A DNA stretch of 64,000 nucleotides from Chondrinema litorale (GCF_026250525.1 NZ_CP111053.1:154106-218105), one strand, 5' to 3'. Counted from the stretch's first letter, positions 44,824 through 54,308 are shown. The notes: generated from the letters alone by a model not told the origin. Translations and numbers: made by a program.

Positions 44824-45930
44824 ATGCATGAAACCAGAAGGATATTTTTCATTAGAAACTTTTACGGATGGAATTTTCTTTTCTGGTTATCGCTCTGTTT
44901 TGCAGCTTTCTTTAACGATTTACATCTGAATCAACTGCAAAGCAAAACCTATCCTTTTCAACAGCTCATATATTATCCTTTAAGCTATTATCTTTCTAGT
45001 TGGCTATTAAGTTTTTTGGTAATTCGACTATACTTAAGCACCCGATCGTGGGGTAAAGGTTTGTTTATATTTGCTCATTTGCTGTTTGCTTGCTTTTTCG
45101 TATTTACAGCCAAGTTTTTTAGTGGAGTAAATGCAGTTTTACTCGAAAGGCTATTTCTAGAAAAAGAAACTTACCAATGGGCAGAACTCTATGGTATCAC
45201 TTTGAGTAGTTGGTGGGATTTGTACCAAGGATTTTTGTATTATGTAATTTTTGTGGCAGGCTTACTTGGCTTAGATATTTATGGAAGATACAAAAACCAG
45301 TTCGATTGGTCAGCAGAGTTGGAATCGAAGTTGGTAAAAAACCAATTGCAAACGCTAAAAATGCAATTGAAACCTCACTTTCTCTTTAATGCATTAAATA
45401 CCATTGCGATGATGGTAAGAAGACAAAGTAACGATAAAGCCGTGGAGATGATTTCGGGTTTGAGTGATATGTTGCGAAGTTCGCTAAGTAGTGAAAATCG
45501 ACAATTTGTGAGTTTGGATGAAGAGCTTCAATTGTTAAAAAAATATCTGGCAATAGAAGAAGTGAGGTATCAAGACAGGTTGAGTATTGAGTTTGATATT
45601 GACGAAGATACCAAGATTTGTAAAGTGCCTAATCTAATATTACAACCTATTGTCGAGAATGCATTTAAACATGGCATCGCATCTAGTATTGGCGAAGAAC
45701 TTATTCGAATATCAATCAAAAAGCACGAAAGCGATATAGTATTAGATGTATTTAACACGGGTTCTACATTGCCACCAGAATGGACAATGGTAAGTAGCAA
45801 TGGTATTGGTGTTGCCAATACAGCACATCGCCTAAGACAATTGTACAAAGGAGGTTTTAAGTTTCAGGTTTCAGATGATGCCGGAGGAGTTTTAGTAAGA
45901 ATTATTCTACCATTTCAAATAGTTAAATAA
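44824..45930 (+). CDS. LytS/YehU-family sensor histidine kinase
   Basis: 368 aa. Four N-terminal membrane helices (about residues 15-150) precede a HisKA_7TM-less His_kinase domain: LKMQLKPHFLFNALNTIAMM (about 179-198, phosphorylated His in KPHFLFN) and an ATPase with PNLILQPIVENAFKHGIASS and SNGIGVANTAHRLRQLY. This is the Bacteroidota LytS/AlgZ layout. The stop codon overlaps the start of the response regulator by one base (TAATG), so the pair is translationally coupled. Confidence 0.92.
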   Translation: MHETRRIFFIRNFYGWNFLFWLSLCFAAFFNDLHLNQLQSKTYPFQQLIYYPLSYYLSSWLLSFLVIRLYLSTRSWGKGLFIFAHLLFACFFVFTAKFFSGVNAVLLERLFLEKETYQWAELYGITLSSWWDLYQGFLYYVIFVAGLLGLDIYGRYKNQFDWSAELESKLVKNQLQTLKMQLKPHFLFNALNTIAMMVRRQSNDKAVEMISGLSDMLRSSLSSENRQFVSLDEELQLLKKYLAIEEVRYQDRLSIEFDIDEDTKICKVPNLILQPIVENAFKHGIASSIGEELIRISIKKHESDIVLDVFNTGSTLPPEWTMVSSNGIGVANTAHRLRQLYKGGFKFQVSDDAGGVLVRIILPFQIVK

Positions 45931-46739
45931 TGGATGAGATTGCAGTAATAATTGTAGATGATGAAAAAGAAGCAAGAGAAGGTGTTGCCCTTTTGCTAGA
46001 AAAAGATAAAGAAATTAATGTAAAAGCCCTTTGCAAAAATGGACTCGAAGCCATAAAGGCAGTACAAGAACACCAACCAGAATTAATGTTTCTGGATATT
46101 CAGATGCCTTCTATTAATGGTTTTGAAGTGTTGAGTAGTTTAAGTGAAGCCAATTTGCCAGAAGTTATTTTCATCACCGCTTTCGATCAGTATTCGCTAA
46201 AAGCATTTGAAAACCACGCGGTAGATTATTTACTAAAACCCTTTACCGACGACCGCTTTTTTAAAGCTTTGGAGTTTGCCAAGAAAAGAATTTATGCTAA
46301 CAGAAAAAACAAAGAAAATTCTAATCTAACAGGTCTACTTGGAGATATTAAAGAAAAAGCTACGAATAATTCACCTCAACAAATTGTACCAGAAGGCGGT
46401 AGTAATAATAAAATCATCAATAACAGATTGGTAATTAAGGCCGATGGTAAAATTTATTTTGTAGATCTTTCGCAAATAATCTGGGTACAGGCTTACGATT
46501 ATTATGTAAAAATTCATGTGAAAGAACGCTTTTATCTGGTGAGAGAGAGTATGAAAAAGATGGAGCAGTTCTTACCATCTGAACAGTTTATAAGAGTGCA
46601 CAAATCGAGTATTATCAATTTGCATCATGTAGTGGAGTTAGAACCTTATTTTAACAATGAGTTTGTGGCTACAATGAGTAATGGCGGAAAAATTAAAACC
46701 AGCAGAAACTACAGAGATAATTTGAGTGGCATTTTATAG
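45930..46739 (+). CDS. LytTR-family response regulator
   Basis: 269 aa. Receiver domain at about 3-125 with IIVDDEKEAREGVALLLEKD, phospho-accepting Asp in LMFLDIQMPSINGFEV (about 56) and KPFTDDRFFKALEF. A LytTR DNA-binding domain follows at about 165-267 (YFVDLSQIIWVQAYDYYVKI, EQFIRVHKSSIINL, KTSRNYRDNL). It pairs with the kinase directly upstream. Targets unknown; LytTR proteins bind two direct repeats about 10 bp apart. Confidence 0.93.
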   Translation: MDEIAVIIVDDEKEAREGVALLLEKDKEINVKALCKNGLEAIKAVQEHQPELMFLDIQMPSINGFEVLSSLSEANLPEVIFITAFDQYSLKAFENHAVDYLLKPFTDDRFFKALEFAKKRIYANRKNKENSNLTGLLGDIKEKATNNSPQQIVPEGGSNNKIINNRLVIKADGKIYFVDLSQIIWVQAYDYYVKIHVKERFYLVRESMKKMEQFLPSEQFIRVHKSSIINLHHVVELEPYFNNEFVATMSNGGKIKTSRNYRDNLSGIL

Positions 46740-47033
46740 TCTATGCGATTTTGTGAAATAATTCTACAACCTTGGTGATTGTGCACTACGTTTTTATTTT
46801 TTTGATTTGTTGCATCTACATTACTAGTAATAATAATTCAATATCATAAGTAACTGGTTTACAGTATACTAAAATAGTTATTCCCCTATATCTTACTTCT
46901 TAAAAAAAGACTTTCGGCTCTGGCATAAATCTTTTATAGCTTATGTAGAAATGATTTCGGAAATATATCCAAGCTGGGGTTACATAAGCATATTGTGTAA
47001 TTCTGGTTTTGGATATTCAGAAAATATATAACT

Positions 47034-47390
47034 ATGAGCAATCAACCAGAATTAAACCAACACAACACATTTGTACTACATATTATCAATGAAATTCTTA
47101 CCGAGGCAAATTCAAGTAGCCACGAAGAATTTGAGAAAAACGAACAACTAAAAGAAAGAATCTATTCTCAACTGCAAGAAGTTGGGCAAGCTTCTTATGA
47201 AATCCTGAATATGCCAGATGTGGAATTAGAAAACAGAAACATCTACGAGAATTTGGCAAATTTTAGAAATGCCAGATACAATCAGGAAACAGAGCTTGAC
47301 CATAACTTAATCTGGGGAGTGATTACCAACGATTTACCTGAAATTGAAATAATGTTGGAGAGGAGTATAGAGCCAGTTGAGAATGAATAA
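47034..47390 (+). CDS. Hypothetical acidic cytoplasmic protein
   Basis: 118 aa, mostly helical and acidic, no signal peptide. It contains FVLHIINEILTEANSSSHEE and HNLIWGVITNDLPEIEIMLE. No family recognised. It is 60 bp upstream of the AI-2E transporter on the same strand and could be in one transcript with it. Confidence 0.6.
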   Translation: MSNQPELNQHNTFVLHIINEILTEANSSSHEEFEKNEQLKERIYSQLQEVGQASYEILNMPDVELENRNIYENLANFRNARYNQETELDHNLIWGVITNDLPEIEIMLERSIEPVENE

Positions 47391-47449
47391 CAATTAACCA
47401 ATTACAACACATAAACCATAATAAACCAAATAATCCCACAAGCTAAATA

Positions 47450-48490
47450 ATGAAGACATTTAAACGAATAGACTATAGTAGTAAAATTCTCTTCATTGTG
47501 GTTGTGGTAATTTTAGCCTTGTTCTTTTTAAAGGCACTGCTAGCGCCGATATTTTTTTCAGCTTTTATAGCAGTATTATTATTACCAATTTGCGATAAAC
47601 TAGAATCATGGAAAGTAAGTAGAGTACTTTCCATTGTTCTGGTTTTAGTAACTATCACCCTAACAATTTTGCTGTTGTTTTATCTGTTTTCAGCGCAGAT
47701 CAACAGTTTCTTGAACGATTTCCCCAACATAGAAAGCAAGATTCAAGAAGACTTTAACCATTTGCTCGATACAGTTAGTAATTGGTTTGGTATTTCTCAA
47801 TCTGAACAAGAAAACTATCTTAAGAAAATTAGCTCCAATTTTATGTCATCTGGTGGAAGGTATGCGACCAGAGCATTGGGAGTAACTTCGGATGTAATCT
47901 CATTTTTAGGAATGGTACCAATTTACTGTTTCTTAATTCTGCTTTACAGAGATAAATTTATCAAAGGATTTCTACAGTTTTTCTCCAAAGAAAAGCATAA
48001 GGAAATCGACAATATGCTCGTGCAAATGAAAGATACCATCCAATCTTATTTCTTTGGATTAATGAAGGTAGTGGGAATTATTGCTGTTTTAAACACTGTC
48101 GGTTTATTATTATTAGGGATAAAATATGCGGTATTTCTTGCCTTGTTTTCAGCTTTGCTAACTGTTTTACCTTATGTAGGTGTAGTAGTAGGGGGCTTGC
48201 TTCCAGTAATGGTGGCTTTGGTCACAAAAGATTCTATTTGGTATGCAGCCGGAGTTGTAGGTATTTATTGGCTAGTGCAGTTTCTCGAAGGGAATTACAT
48301 TACACCAAAAGTGGTGGGTTCAGAAGTAAAACTCAATGCAATGGCTGTAATTTTTGGCTTATTGGCATTTGGTCAGTTATGGGGATTAATCGGTTTAATA
48401 CTAGCAGTACCAAGTATGGCAGTAATCAAACTAGTTTGCTCACATTTCGATAGTTTACAAGGTGTTGCTACCATTTTAGGGAAAGATTAA
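47450..48490 (+). CDS. AI-2E family transporter/permease
   Basis: 346 aa with about eight hydrophobic helices. Typical features are KALLAPIFFSAFIAVLLLPI, the central amphipathic region (about 85-145), and the conserved C-terminal half LPYVGVVVGGLLPVMVAL, YWLVQFLEGNYITPKVVGSE and WGLIGLILAVPSMAVIKL. Family members export AI-2 or act as Na+/H+ antiporters, so the substrate is open. Length is normal. Confidence 0.9.
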   Translation: MKTFKRIDYSSKILFIVVVVILALFFLKALLAPIFFSAFIAVLLLPICDKLESWKVSRVLSIVLVLVTITLTILLLFYLFSAQINSFLNDFPNIESKIQEDFNHLLDTVSNWFGISQSEQENYLKKISSNFMSSGGRYATRALGVTSDVISFLGMVPIYCFLILLYRDKFIKGFLQFFSKEKHKEIDNMLVQMKDTIQSYFFGLMKVVGIIAVLNTVGLLLLGIKYAVFLALFSALLTVLPYVGVVVGGLLPVMVALVTKDSIWYAAGVVGIYWLVQFLEGNYITPKVVGSEVKLNAMAVIFGLLAFGQLWGLIGLILAVPSMAVIKLVCSHFDSLQGVATILGKD

Positions 48491-48541
48491 ACCACCTGAA
48501 TTTGCACACAGATGGTTTAAAAATATATTCAATTATGAATA

Positions 48542-51193
48542 TCAATTAATATCGAATAACTCTCCAATGTTGGTCGAAATACCAATTCTAATTCCAAAAT
48601 CTTTATATTCCATATCTTCAAAAGAGGCAATAGCTTCTACTCTAAAAAATCTAAAGATGTTATCTAAACTATAACCCACTTCCATATAATGTGGAGAAGC
48701 ATCTGTTTTAAGATAATTAAATAAGATGTTTTCTTTTAATCCCGCCAGTCTTACTTCGAAAATTTGAGTTAATAAAAACTTTCGGAACTGATAGAACATT
48801 GTACTTCCCACATATTGATCTTGTGTACTATAGTAATAGTAGTCGAGCAAGCGATAGCTATTTACCGGATCAGATGTTTGTAAAACAGTTTGGTTTCCTG
48901 CAAAATGTTTAAAGTCTATAAAAGAAAGGCTATTATTATTCAAGAATTTTCCGGCAAAAGCATTTACATCTAATCTACCTCTTACCCCAATTCTTACACG
49001 ATGCTTAAAGCCAACTTCTAGTAAATCGTAATCAACATCACTACCAAAAACCTCATTAATACCTTTTTTATAACTCAACCTAAACAAAGGCGATGAGTTA
49101 GGAATAAGCCTGCGTTTTCCATTGCGCATTACATATTTAAGAAATGGCAAATACTCTAAATCTGTATGGAAAATAAACGCTTCGTGATCTGGGAAACTCG
49201 TATCTAATAAATCGAAATTAGGGGGATTATTAGGAGTATAAACTCTGTCGTCTTTATCGAAGTAAGTATGGTCTGTATTGTTGAATAACTGATAGCGTCT
49301 TGCCCATTCAACACCATATTTAATAACCAATCCTTCTTTTAGCTTTTGAAAATGAGTCGCTTTTACATAGTCTTTTTCAAAGATTTTCATGTAATTCCTT
49401 TCCCATAGCAAAGTAGAAAAAGCATTGATAATCGGATGGATAGGTTGCTCCTCATTTAACTGATTGATGTATCTTCCTCCTTCAATTACAAGCTGTCCTT
49501 CTTCTGCTTTTCTTTTATATTGATAGGTACCAGTTATTTTTCCATTAACTTTTTCTCTGGCAAAAGAATATCTGCCACGAGCTTCAAAGTTTAGGCGCTT
49601 ATAGTTTTCGAAACGTGTTCTTAACTCTAAAGGAACTTCAAAAACATAACCTTCTACGGTATTAAAATTAACAGTGGTTAAAGGAGATTTATATTCTAAT
49701 CTGGTTTTGTCGCTTAGTTTAAAAGTGGTGCCAAGTAAAATATCTTCCGGATGGAAATTACCTTTCCGCTTAGACTTCCTTTTATCGCCAGTGCTGGTGG
49801 TATCTTTGGCAGCGGTTTCTTCGGCTACTGCTATGCTATCTAGCTTCTCGTAGCTCTTTTTTTCCATTTCTGTTAATGGAACAGGACGTGCTGTTTCCCA
49901 AAAAGATTCATCTTTGCCTGCTAGAGAGTCTATGGTCATACTGTAATTAGATACAATTTCAACATTGCTGGTATCCATTTCAGACTCTGCTTCGTCTAGC
50001 TGCTTCTCATAATCTTTTAAAACTTTTTTGAGCTCTTTACGGGTAAATTTCTTTTGTTCTTTTAAAGCTACATCTGGTTCTTCTTCTGCTCTTTTAGATA
50101 ATTCTTCTTCTTTTGCCAGTGCTGCAACAAGTTCCTTTTCCGTTTTTTCATCAATTACTTCAATCTCGGTATCTTCTAAATCTGGGTTAAGCGTAATTTC
50201 ATAATCACTCACTGTTGCCAGGTATTTATACTCGAATTCGATACCGAAAATTTTTCCCGTAACATCAAACTTGTGGCTAAGTGGCAGCCAAACTTTTTCT
50301 TCAATCGGGCCATAAATTTGGTCTATATGGAAAAGGATACCTTGCTTATAAGTTTTAAGGCTTAAGCTGTGTATGCTCCAAAGATCATCTACAATAAAAA
50401 TATATCCCGCGAAAACATCGTCGCCCTTAGATCTGGGGATTACTTTAATTTTGTTTATGTCGTAATCTCTATCGCGAAAGGTTCCGACATATTCAAACCT
50501 ATAATAAGCAAAAGCTCTTGGCGAAAGTGGCGAGATAGCAGAAGCAATTTTCGGTTCATAAAAACTGCCAGTAATATAACCGTTTGGGCTGGTAGAATTA
50601 TCATCGCCAGTTTTTCTAATAGAAATTACTTTTTCCTTTACAGTATTTGGTCTTTCGTAAGAAACCTCACTGATAGATTCCGAAGTAAAAGTGGTGGTGG
50701 TATCTATGCCTTCATCTTCAATGGCTTTTCTCAAAAAGAAAGGATAGTCTTTTAAACGGCCACTACCTTTTACATATACTCTACAATTGTAGGAATCTAC
50801 TTGCAGGGTATGAAATTTACTCTTTGCGATTGCCTTACGCATAATAGCATAAGCGGGGTCTTCTTTGTTCGATTTTATGAGTACTTCTTTAAGCTCGATT
50901 ATCTGAGTTTGCATAGTCACATCGATTACTTGGAAGTCGCTGGCAATCTCTACTTTCTTTTGTACAGCTTCGTAACCTAAATATTGAAAAAGCACATCGT
51001 AAGTACCCGGTTTTAATTTGTATTGATATTCACCTTCCATATTGGTACTGGTACCAGTTTCTAATTGTTTAATGTATATGGTAGTGAATGGAAGTGGTGC
51101 ACCTTCGGAATCTGTTACCTTTCCTTTTATACCCTGTGCATTTGTAAGTGAGACTGAAAAAACTAGGATTGAGAGTAAAAATAGATATTTCAT
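48542..51193 (-). CDS. DUF5686 outer-membrane protein with carboxypeptidase-regulatory-like N-domain
   Basis: 883 aa. Signal peptide (about 1-19), then a carboxypeptidase-D regulatory-like domain (about 21-105, GIKGKVTDSEGAPLPFTTIY and YQYKLKPGTYDVLFQYLGYE). The DUF5686 region extends from about 120 to the C-terminus with a long acidic coiled insert (about 345-425, KKFTRKELKKVLKDYEKQLD) and a barrel-like C-terminal part. The family is specific to Bacteroidota and sits in the outer membrane. Its role is unknown. Single gene. Confidence 0.87.
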   Translation of the reverse strand: MKYLFLLSILVFSVSLTNAQGIKGKVTDSEGAPLPFTTIYIKQLETGTSTNMEGEYQYKLKPGTYDVLFQYLGYEAVQKKVEIASDFQVIDVTMQTQIIELKEVLIKSNKEDPAYAIMRKAIAKSKFHTLQVDSYNCRVYVKGSGRLKDYPFFLRKAIEDEGIDTTTTFTSESISEVSYERPNTVKEKVISIRKTGDDNSTSPNGYITGSFYEPKIASAISPLSPRAFAYYRFEYVGTFRDRDYDINKIKVIPRSKGDDVFAGYIFIVDDLWSIHSLSLKTYKQGILFHIDQIYGPIEEKVWLPLSHKFDVTGKIFGIEFEYKYLATVSDYEITLNPDLEDTEIEVIDEKTEKELVAALAKEEELSKRAEEEPDVALKEQKKFTRKELKKVLKDYEKQLDEAESEMDTSNVEIVSNYSMTIDSLAGKDESFWETARPVPLTEMEKKSYEKLDSIAVAEETAAKDTTSTGDKRKSKRKGNFHPEDILLGTTFKLSDKTRLEYKSPLTTVNFNTVEGYVFEVPLELRTRFENYKRLNFEARGRYSFAREKVNGKITGTYQYKRKAEEGQLVIEGGRYINQLNEEQPIHPIINAFSTLLWERNYMKIFEKDYVKATHFQKLKEGLVIKYGVEWARRYQLFNNTDHTYFDKDDRVYTPNNPPNFDLLDTSFPDHEAFIFHTDLEYLPFLKYVMRNGKRRLIPNSSPLFRLSYKKGINEVFGSDVDYDLLEVGFKHRVRIGVRGRLDVNAFAGKFLNNNSLSFIDFKHFAGNQTVLQTSDPVNSYRLLDYYYYSTQDQYVGSTMFYQFRKFLLTQIFEVRLAGLKENILFNYLKTDASPHYMEVGYSLDNIFRFFRVEAIASFEDMEYKDFGIRIGISTNIGELFDIN

Positions 51194-51548
51194 ATAGTAA
51201 AATTAGGGCTTATAGCAGTTGTGCTTTCACCGAAAATTTAAAGTTTTAGTTAATTTACTACTATTTATGAGCTTAAATTAAAAGATACTCTTATTTATTT
51301 AAAAAGGTTTTTTGCCTATAGATGCATAATGTTACAAAGGGGTTGCCTCACAAATTTTTTTTATAAAAGGTCTTAATTTTAACTTAGTCAAAACTACACC
51401 CCATTGCGTCTTAACTACTCATTAAGACTAAATTTTTTAAGGGATTTCTATTTGAAGAATTAGCTATAAGAGCATAAAAATATTATTGACTTCTGCTGGT
51501 GACTTTTATAAAATAAGGCGTATCACAGGCATAACTTAAAGTACACAA
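51194..51548. other. Divergent intergenic region with an orphan iteron
   Basis: 355 bp between the DUF5686 gene and a small secreted protein. It contains the reversed iteron at 51384-51402 and, next to it, weaker iteron-like pieces (TTAACTACTC at 51411-51420 and TTAAGACTAA at 51422-51431). Promoters of both flanking genes must be here. Confidence 0.6.
51384..51402 (-). repeat. Orphan iteron, reverse orientation, 24 kb from the origin array
   Basis: The minus strand reads GGGGTGTAGTTTTGACTAA. Its 17 central bases (GGGTGTAGTTTTGACTA) are identical to the origin iteron at 27598-27614. A chance match of this length in 64 kb is very unlikely, even with the AT bias. It is therefore a probable binding site of the same Rep protein. 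Confidence 0.8.
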
Positions 51549-52001
51549 ATGAAGAAAAATATATTAATTATGCTGGTGTGTATTCTGGGAGGATATATTG
51601 CCAGAGCTCAATCTGAAAATACAATTCCGGCAAAGGTTTTTAATAGCCTTACTGCTGCATATGGTGAAGAAGTGGAACCATGGCAATGGAATAACAATGG
51701 CAAAGTTTATATCGCCTTCTTCCAGCATGAAGACGAGTTTAAATTTTGCAGAATAGATTTAGAAGGCACAATTCAAGAAAAAGGTATCGAAACTTTTTCT
51801 GAAGTTTTACCAGAAGCAGTGTTAGATGCTTACAGAGCAACAACAGGCGAAGACGAACCTTCTGAAGTTTATGAGCTCCAAGGCAAAAAACATCAAGGAC
51901 AATTTTTACTTTCTAAAGAGAATGATATTGAGAAAGTAATGTATCTCTACGATAGTACTGGAAAAGAAATCCGCAAAGAAAAATTTACACCATCAATGTA
52001 A
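51549..52001 (+). CDS. Secreted PepSY-like small protein
   Basis: 150 aa with a signal peptide (about 1-20, ending ARAQS). The mature part has two half-repeats: SLTAAYGEEVEPWQWNNNGK-VYIAFFQHEDEFKFCRIDL and AVLDAYRATTGEDEPSEVYE-LQGKKHQGQFLLSKENDIEK. This is the pattern of the PepSY-like, beta-lactamase-inhibitor-like fold found in many Bacteroidota secreted proteins. Role unknown. A clean terminator follows 35 bp after the stop. Confidence 0.72.
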   Translation: MKKNILIMLVCILGGYIARAQSENTIPAKVFNSLTAAYGEEVEPWQWNNNGKVYIAFFQHEDEFKFCRIDLEGTIQEKGIETFSEVLPEAVLDAYRATTGEDEPSEVYELQGKKHQGQFLLSKENDIEKVMYLYDSTGKEIRKEKFTPSM

Positions 52002-52036
52002 ACTAAATTCATATCCATTAATCAATACAAACTGAG

Positions 52037-52068
52037 AAATCCTGCTATTAAGCAGGATTTTTTAGTTT
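52037..52068 (+). terminator. Terminator after the PepSY-like gene, left copy of a duplicated pair
   Basis: A 10-bp stem AAATCCTGCT/AGCAGGATTT with a 4-base loop and a T tract. The 32 bp from 52037 are repeated with three differences at 55422-55453 on the far side of the RHS/toxin cassette. Confidence 0.85.
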
Positions 52069-52097
52069 TATACCTATCTGTATTCTTCTTAATAAAA

Positions 52098-52511
52098 ATG
52101 ATGTTGGGTGGCAGAGGTTACCGCTTCGGTTTCAATGGAAAAGAAATCGATAAAGACTTTGGAAACAAGCAACTCATACAAGACTATGGCTTCCGTATAT
52201 ATAACCCCGCCATAGGGAAGTTTTTGAGCGTTGATCCGCTGACGCAGGAGTATCCGTTTTATACCCCCTACCAGTTTACAGGGAATATGCCAATCAAATT
52301 TATTGATTTAGATGGATTAGAACCTGAAAGAAATCCAGCAGATTACGTACAAATACCCTTTACAAAATATTTAACAACTAGTCTTAAAGGGTTATATGAT
52401 GATGATTACAATTATACAGCTTTAGATTTAGGAGAATTACATTCTATATATGGAACGCTGGTATTAACAGTAATTTTATTAAGGGAAATGAATTTGAGAG
52501 AGCTGTTTTAG
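52098..52511 (+). CDS. Orphan RHS core tip (truncated), frameshifted before its toxin part
   Basis: 137 aa. Residues 1-75 are the C-terminal end of an RHS repeat-associated core: GYRFGFNGKEIDKDFGN, DYGFRIYNPAIGKFLSVDPL, and PYQFTGNMPIKFIDLDGLEP, ending at the usual point after which variable toxins begin. Everything N-terminal to this is missing: the ATG stands where a full protein would read FGM. After residue about 115 the frame reads a non-matching sequence and stops at 52511, while the frame two bases over continues into the next gene. So this is the stub of a polymorphic toxin, or a silent cassette. Confidence 0.8.
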   Translation: MMLGGRGYRFGFNGKEIDKDFGNKQLIQDYGFRIYNPAIGKFLSVDPLTQEYPFYTPYQFTGNMPIKFIDLDGLEPERNPADYVQIPFTKYLTTSLKGLYDDDYNYTALDLGELHSIYGTLVLTVILLREMNLRELF

Positions 52512-52516
52512 AGTCT

Positions 52517-53071
52517 ATGAAAACACCAAAAAACACATCAAGAGTTCCTCCTAACAGACGAATAGGTTATGCTATTCCTGATGCCACTGGAAGTGCCTCA
52601 ATTACTAAAGTAAATGATAAAAAAATTACTGTAGTTTATTGGCAAATTTCGACAATTGTAGATGCAAAATTCAAGAAATATATAGATTATGAACCTACAT
52701 ATGTTGATAAGTATGGTAATGAAACTGTTAGTCATCAAATGGAATACTATATTGAATATTTATCCACAGATGAATATCATGAGGGAGGAGAAGCTCCATC
52801 TGAATATGGAATAGGTAGAATTCATATAATAGCACCTGCTGGAGCAATGATAGAAAAAAAGTTATTGAATGAAGCCTCAGAGGCAAATATACTAGTCACA
52901 GGCTCTGTTGTATATAAAAATGATAACGACCCTAATAAACTTATGGTTGGTGCCCCTATACCTCTTAACAGCGATAAAATTGATACAAGTAAACAATCTA
53001 TAAGGAACACATCTATAAAAATTGGAGTGCTAAGAGGAGGGAAGGAAGATGGTAAAATTATTAAAGAATAA
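52517..53071 (+). CDS. Candidate restriction-endonuclease-fold toxin domain
   Basis: 184 aa from ATG 52517, but the same frame is open upstream to about 52420 and reads AGINSNFIKGNEFERAVLES directly into it. That opening (GNEFERAVLESMKTPKNTSR), followed by IGYAIPDATG and WQISTIVDAKF, resembles the REase-fold toxins that end RHS proteins, with a possible PD...DxK catalytic set (Pro-Asp in AIPDA, Asp-Ala-Lys in VDAKF). A single missing base near 52455 would restore one reading frame with the RHS tip. The immunity candidate begins 11 bp after its stop. Nuclease activity is an inference. Confidence 0.55.
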   Translation: MKTPKNTSRVPPNRRIGYAIPDATGSASITKVNDKKITVVYWQISTIVDAKFKKYIDYEPTYVDKYGNETVSHQMEYYIEYLSTDEYHEGGEAPSEYGIGRIHIIAPAGAMIEKKLLNEASEANILVTGSVVYKNDNDPNKLMVGAPIPLNSDKIDTSKQSIRNTSIKIGVLRGGKEDGKIIKE

Positions 53072-53082
53072 ATTTAAAAATT

Positions 53083-54084
53083 ATGAACCTTATTAAAGTT
53101 TGGTTTTTATTATTATTTAATTGTTATTTTATTTTGGATGTAAATGGATTAAATATGAATAATGAAATATTCATGAAGATAAAATCTTCTTCCACATACT
53201 TTACAAGTAATGGTTATCGCATGATATATTTTTCGATGGACAAGAATTTGTTTGATAATTTAAATATCGAAAAAAATAAGGTAGAGGTTCTTTCTGAGTC
53301 AATTTATATCTTAAGTAGTGATAGTAAAATGTTTTATTTTATTGTGGATAAAAATAAAGATATAGTCCTTTTATTTTCATCAATGGAAGATATTAGTTTG
53401 GCAATAAAAATTGGAAAAGATACTTTTTTTTCAAACTATCAAAAAGTTGAAGAAAGAATTGAGTTAACAAAATATGGGAAAAGGATTTATTATTTTTCTA
53501 TTACAGAGGACATATATAGTAACTTACTAGCACAATATTTAGCAAAAGAAATTAAGAATCAAGAGGGTGTTTATTATCTTTCTAATGGGTTAATTATTCA
53601 ATCTGAAAAAAATCGTTCGTTTTTTTTGTATGAAAGTTTAGATGATTATACAGAGATCAATAAACTAGGTAACTCTCTAACTACTGGTATAAATTCATTG
53701 GGTTTAAAATTAGACAAAGAAGAGGAGAAAGAGCAAATCTTAAAAGATTTATCTAGTAAGCTTACAATCCCCTCATCTGAATTGACTTTTAGTATTGAAT
53801 CAATAAAAGTTATTGACCATTTAATTCCATACCCTCCTACTTTTAGAGAATATCACAATGCAATTTTGTTTGCCATCATTTATAGTGGTGAGGTTTTCAT
53901 CAAAAACTTCGGAGGTTATTGGAAAATAGATCAAGAGGATCAATTTCCTAGAGTCTATAAGAATGGCGAACCCATAAATTTAGAATCATTTTTTCTACAA
54001 AAATTGCATCCAGACTTTTACTATGAATATTCAAAACCTTCAGAATTATTTTCCTTATATGCAAGGAGGTATGGTTCAAATTAA
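53083..54084 (+). CDS. Candidate immunity protein with N-terminal membrane signal
   Basis: 333 aa, very Lys/Glu/Ile-rich, with a hydrophobic leader (about 5-22). No domain recognised. It lies 11 bp after the toxin-domain stop, the standard place of an immunity gene for an RHS toxin. The AT content is higher than in neighbouring housekeeping genes. It might equally be an unrelated secreted protein carried by the cassette. Confidence 0.5.
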   Translation: MNLIKVWFLLLFNCYFILDVNGLNMNNEIFMKIKSSSTYFTSNGYRMIYFSMDKNLFDNLNIEKNKVEVLSESIYILSSDSKMFYFIVDKNKDIVLLFSSMEDISLAIKIGKDTFFSNYQKVEERIELTKYGKRIYYFSITEDIYSNLLAQYLAKEIKNQEGVYYLSNGLIIQSEKNRSFFLYESLDDYTEINKLGNSLTTGINSLGLKLDKEEEKEQILKDLSSKLTIPSSELTFSIESIKVIDHLIPYPPTFREYHNAILFAIIYSGEVFIKNFGGYWKIDQEDQFPRVYKNGEPINLESFFLQKLHPDFYYEYSKPSELFSLYARRYGSN

Positions 54085-54088
54085 TTCT

Positions 54089-54153
54089 AGTGTCTAGTTT
54101 ACCGTTCAACTAACTGGTCTAATGGGTCTCCCTTCGACTGGGTCACACCGACC
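54089..54153 (+). repeat. Intergenic GGTCGAA-type repeat, copy A
   Basis: Contains TAGTGTCT, then ACTGGTCTAATGGGTCTCCC (54113-54132) and TTCGACTGGGTCACACCGACC with a small change of register. Related copies lie at 62098-62155 and 62725-62755. The two halves GGTC-AA and TTCGAC are partly inverted, so the unit can form a hairpin. Confidence 0.65.
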
Positions 54154-54195
54154 TTTTTTTATGCTAGTCTCAATTTTTCTGAAAGAACGCTTTAA

Positions 54196-54306
54196 ATTTT
54201 TTACCCTGATAATATTCCAGCAAGTAGAATCCGAGGGGCTTATCCTATAAACAAAGATGACTCATTTGGTGATTTTATAGAAAATCCTAGTTATAAGAAA
54301 GATTAA
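54196..54306 (+). pseudogene. Displaced C-terminal tail of another polymorphic toxin
   Basis: A short open stretch reads YPDNIPASRIRGAYPINKDD then SFGDFIENPSYKKD and stop. It has no start codon and a TAA in frame just upstream. It looks like the last 35 residues of an RHS toxin whose front has been lost. It precedes an 85-aa gene by 2 bp, which is the usual toxin-immunity layout. Confidence 0.5.
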
Positions 54307-54308
54307 AT

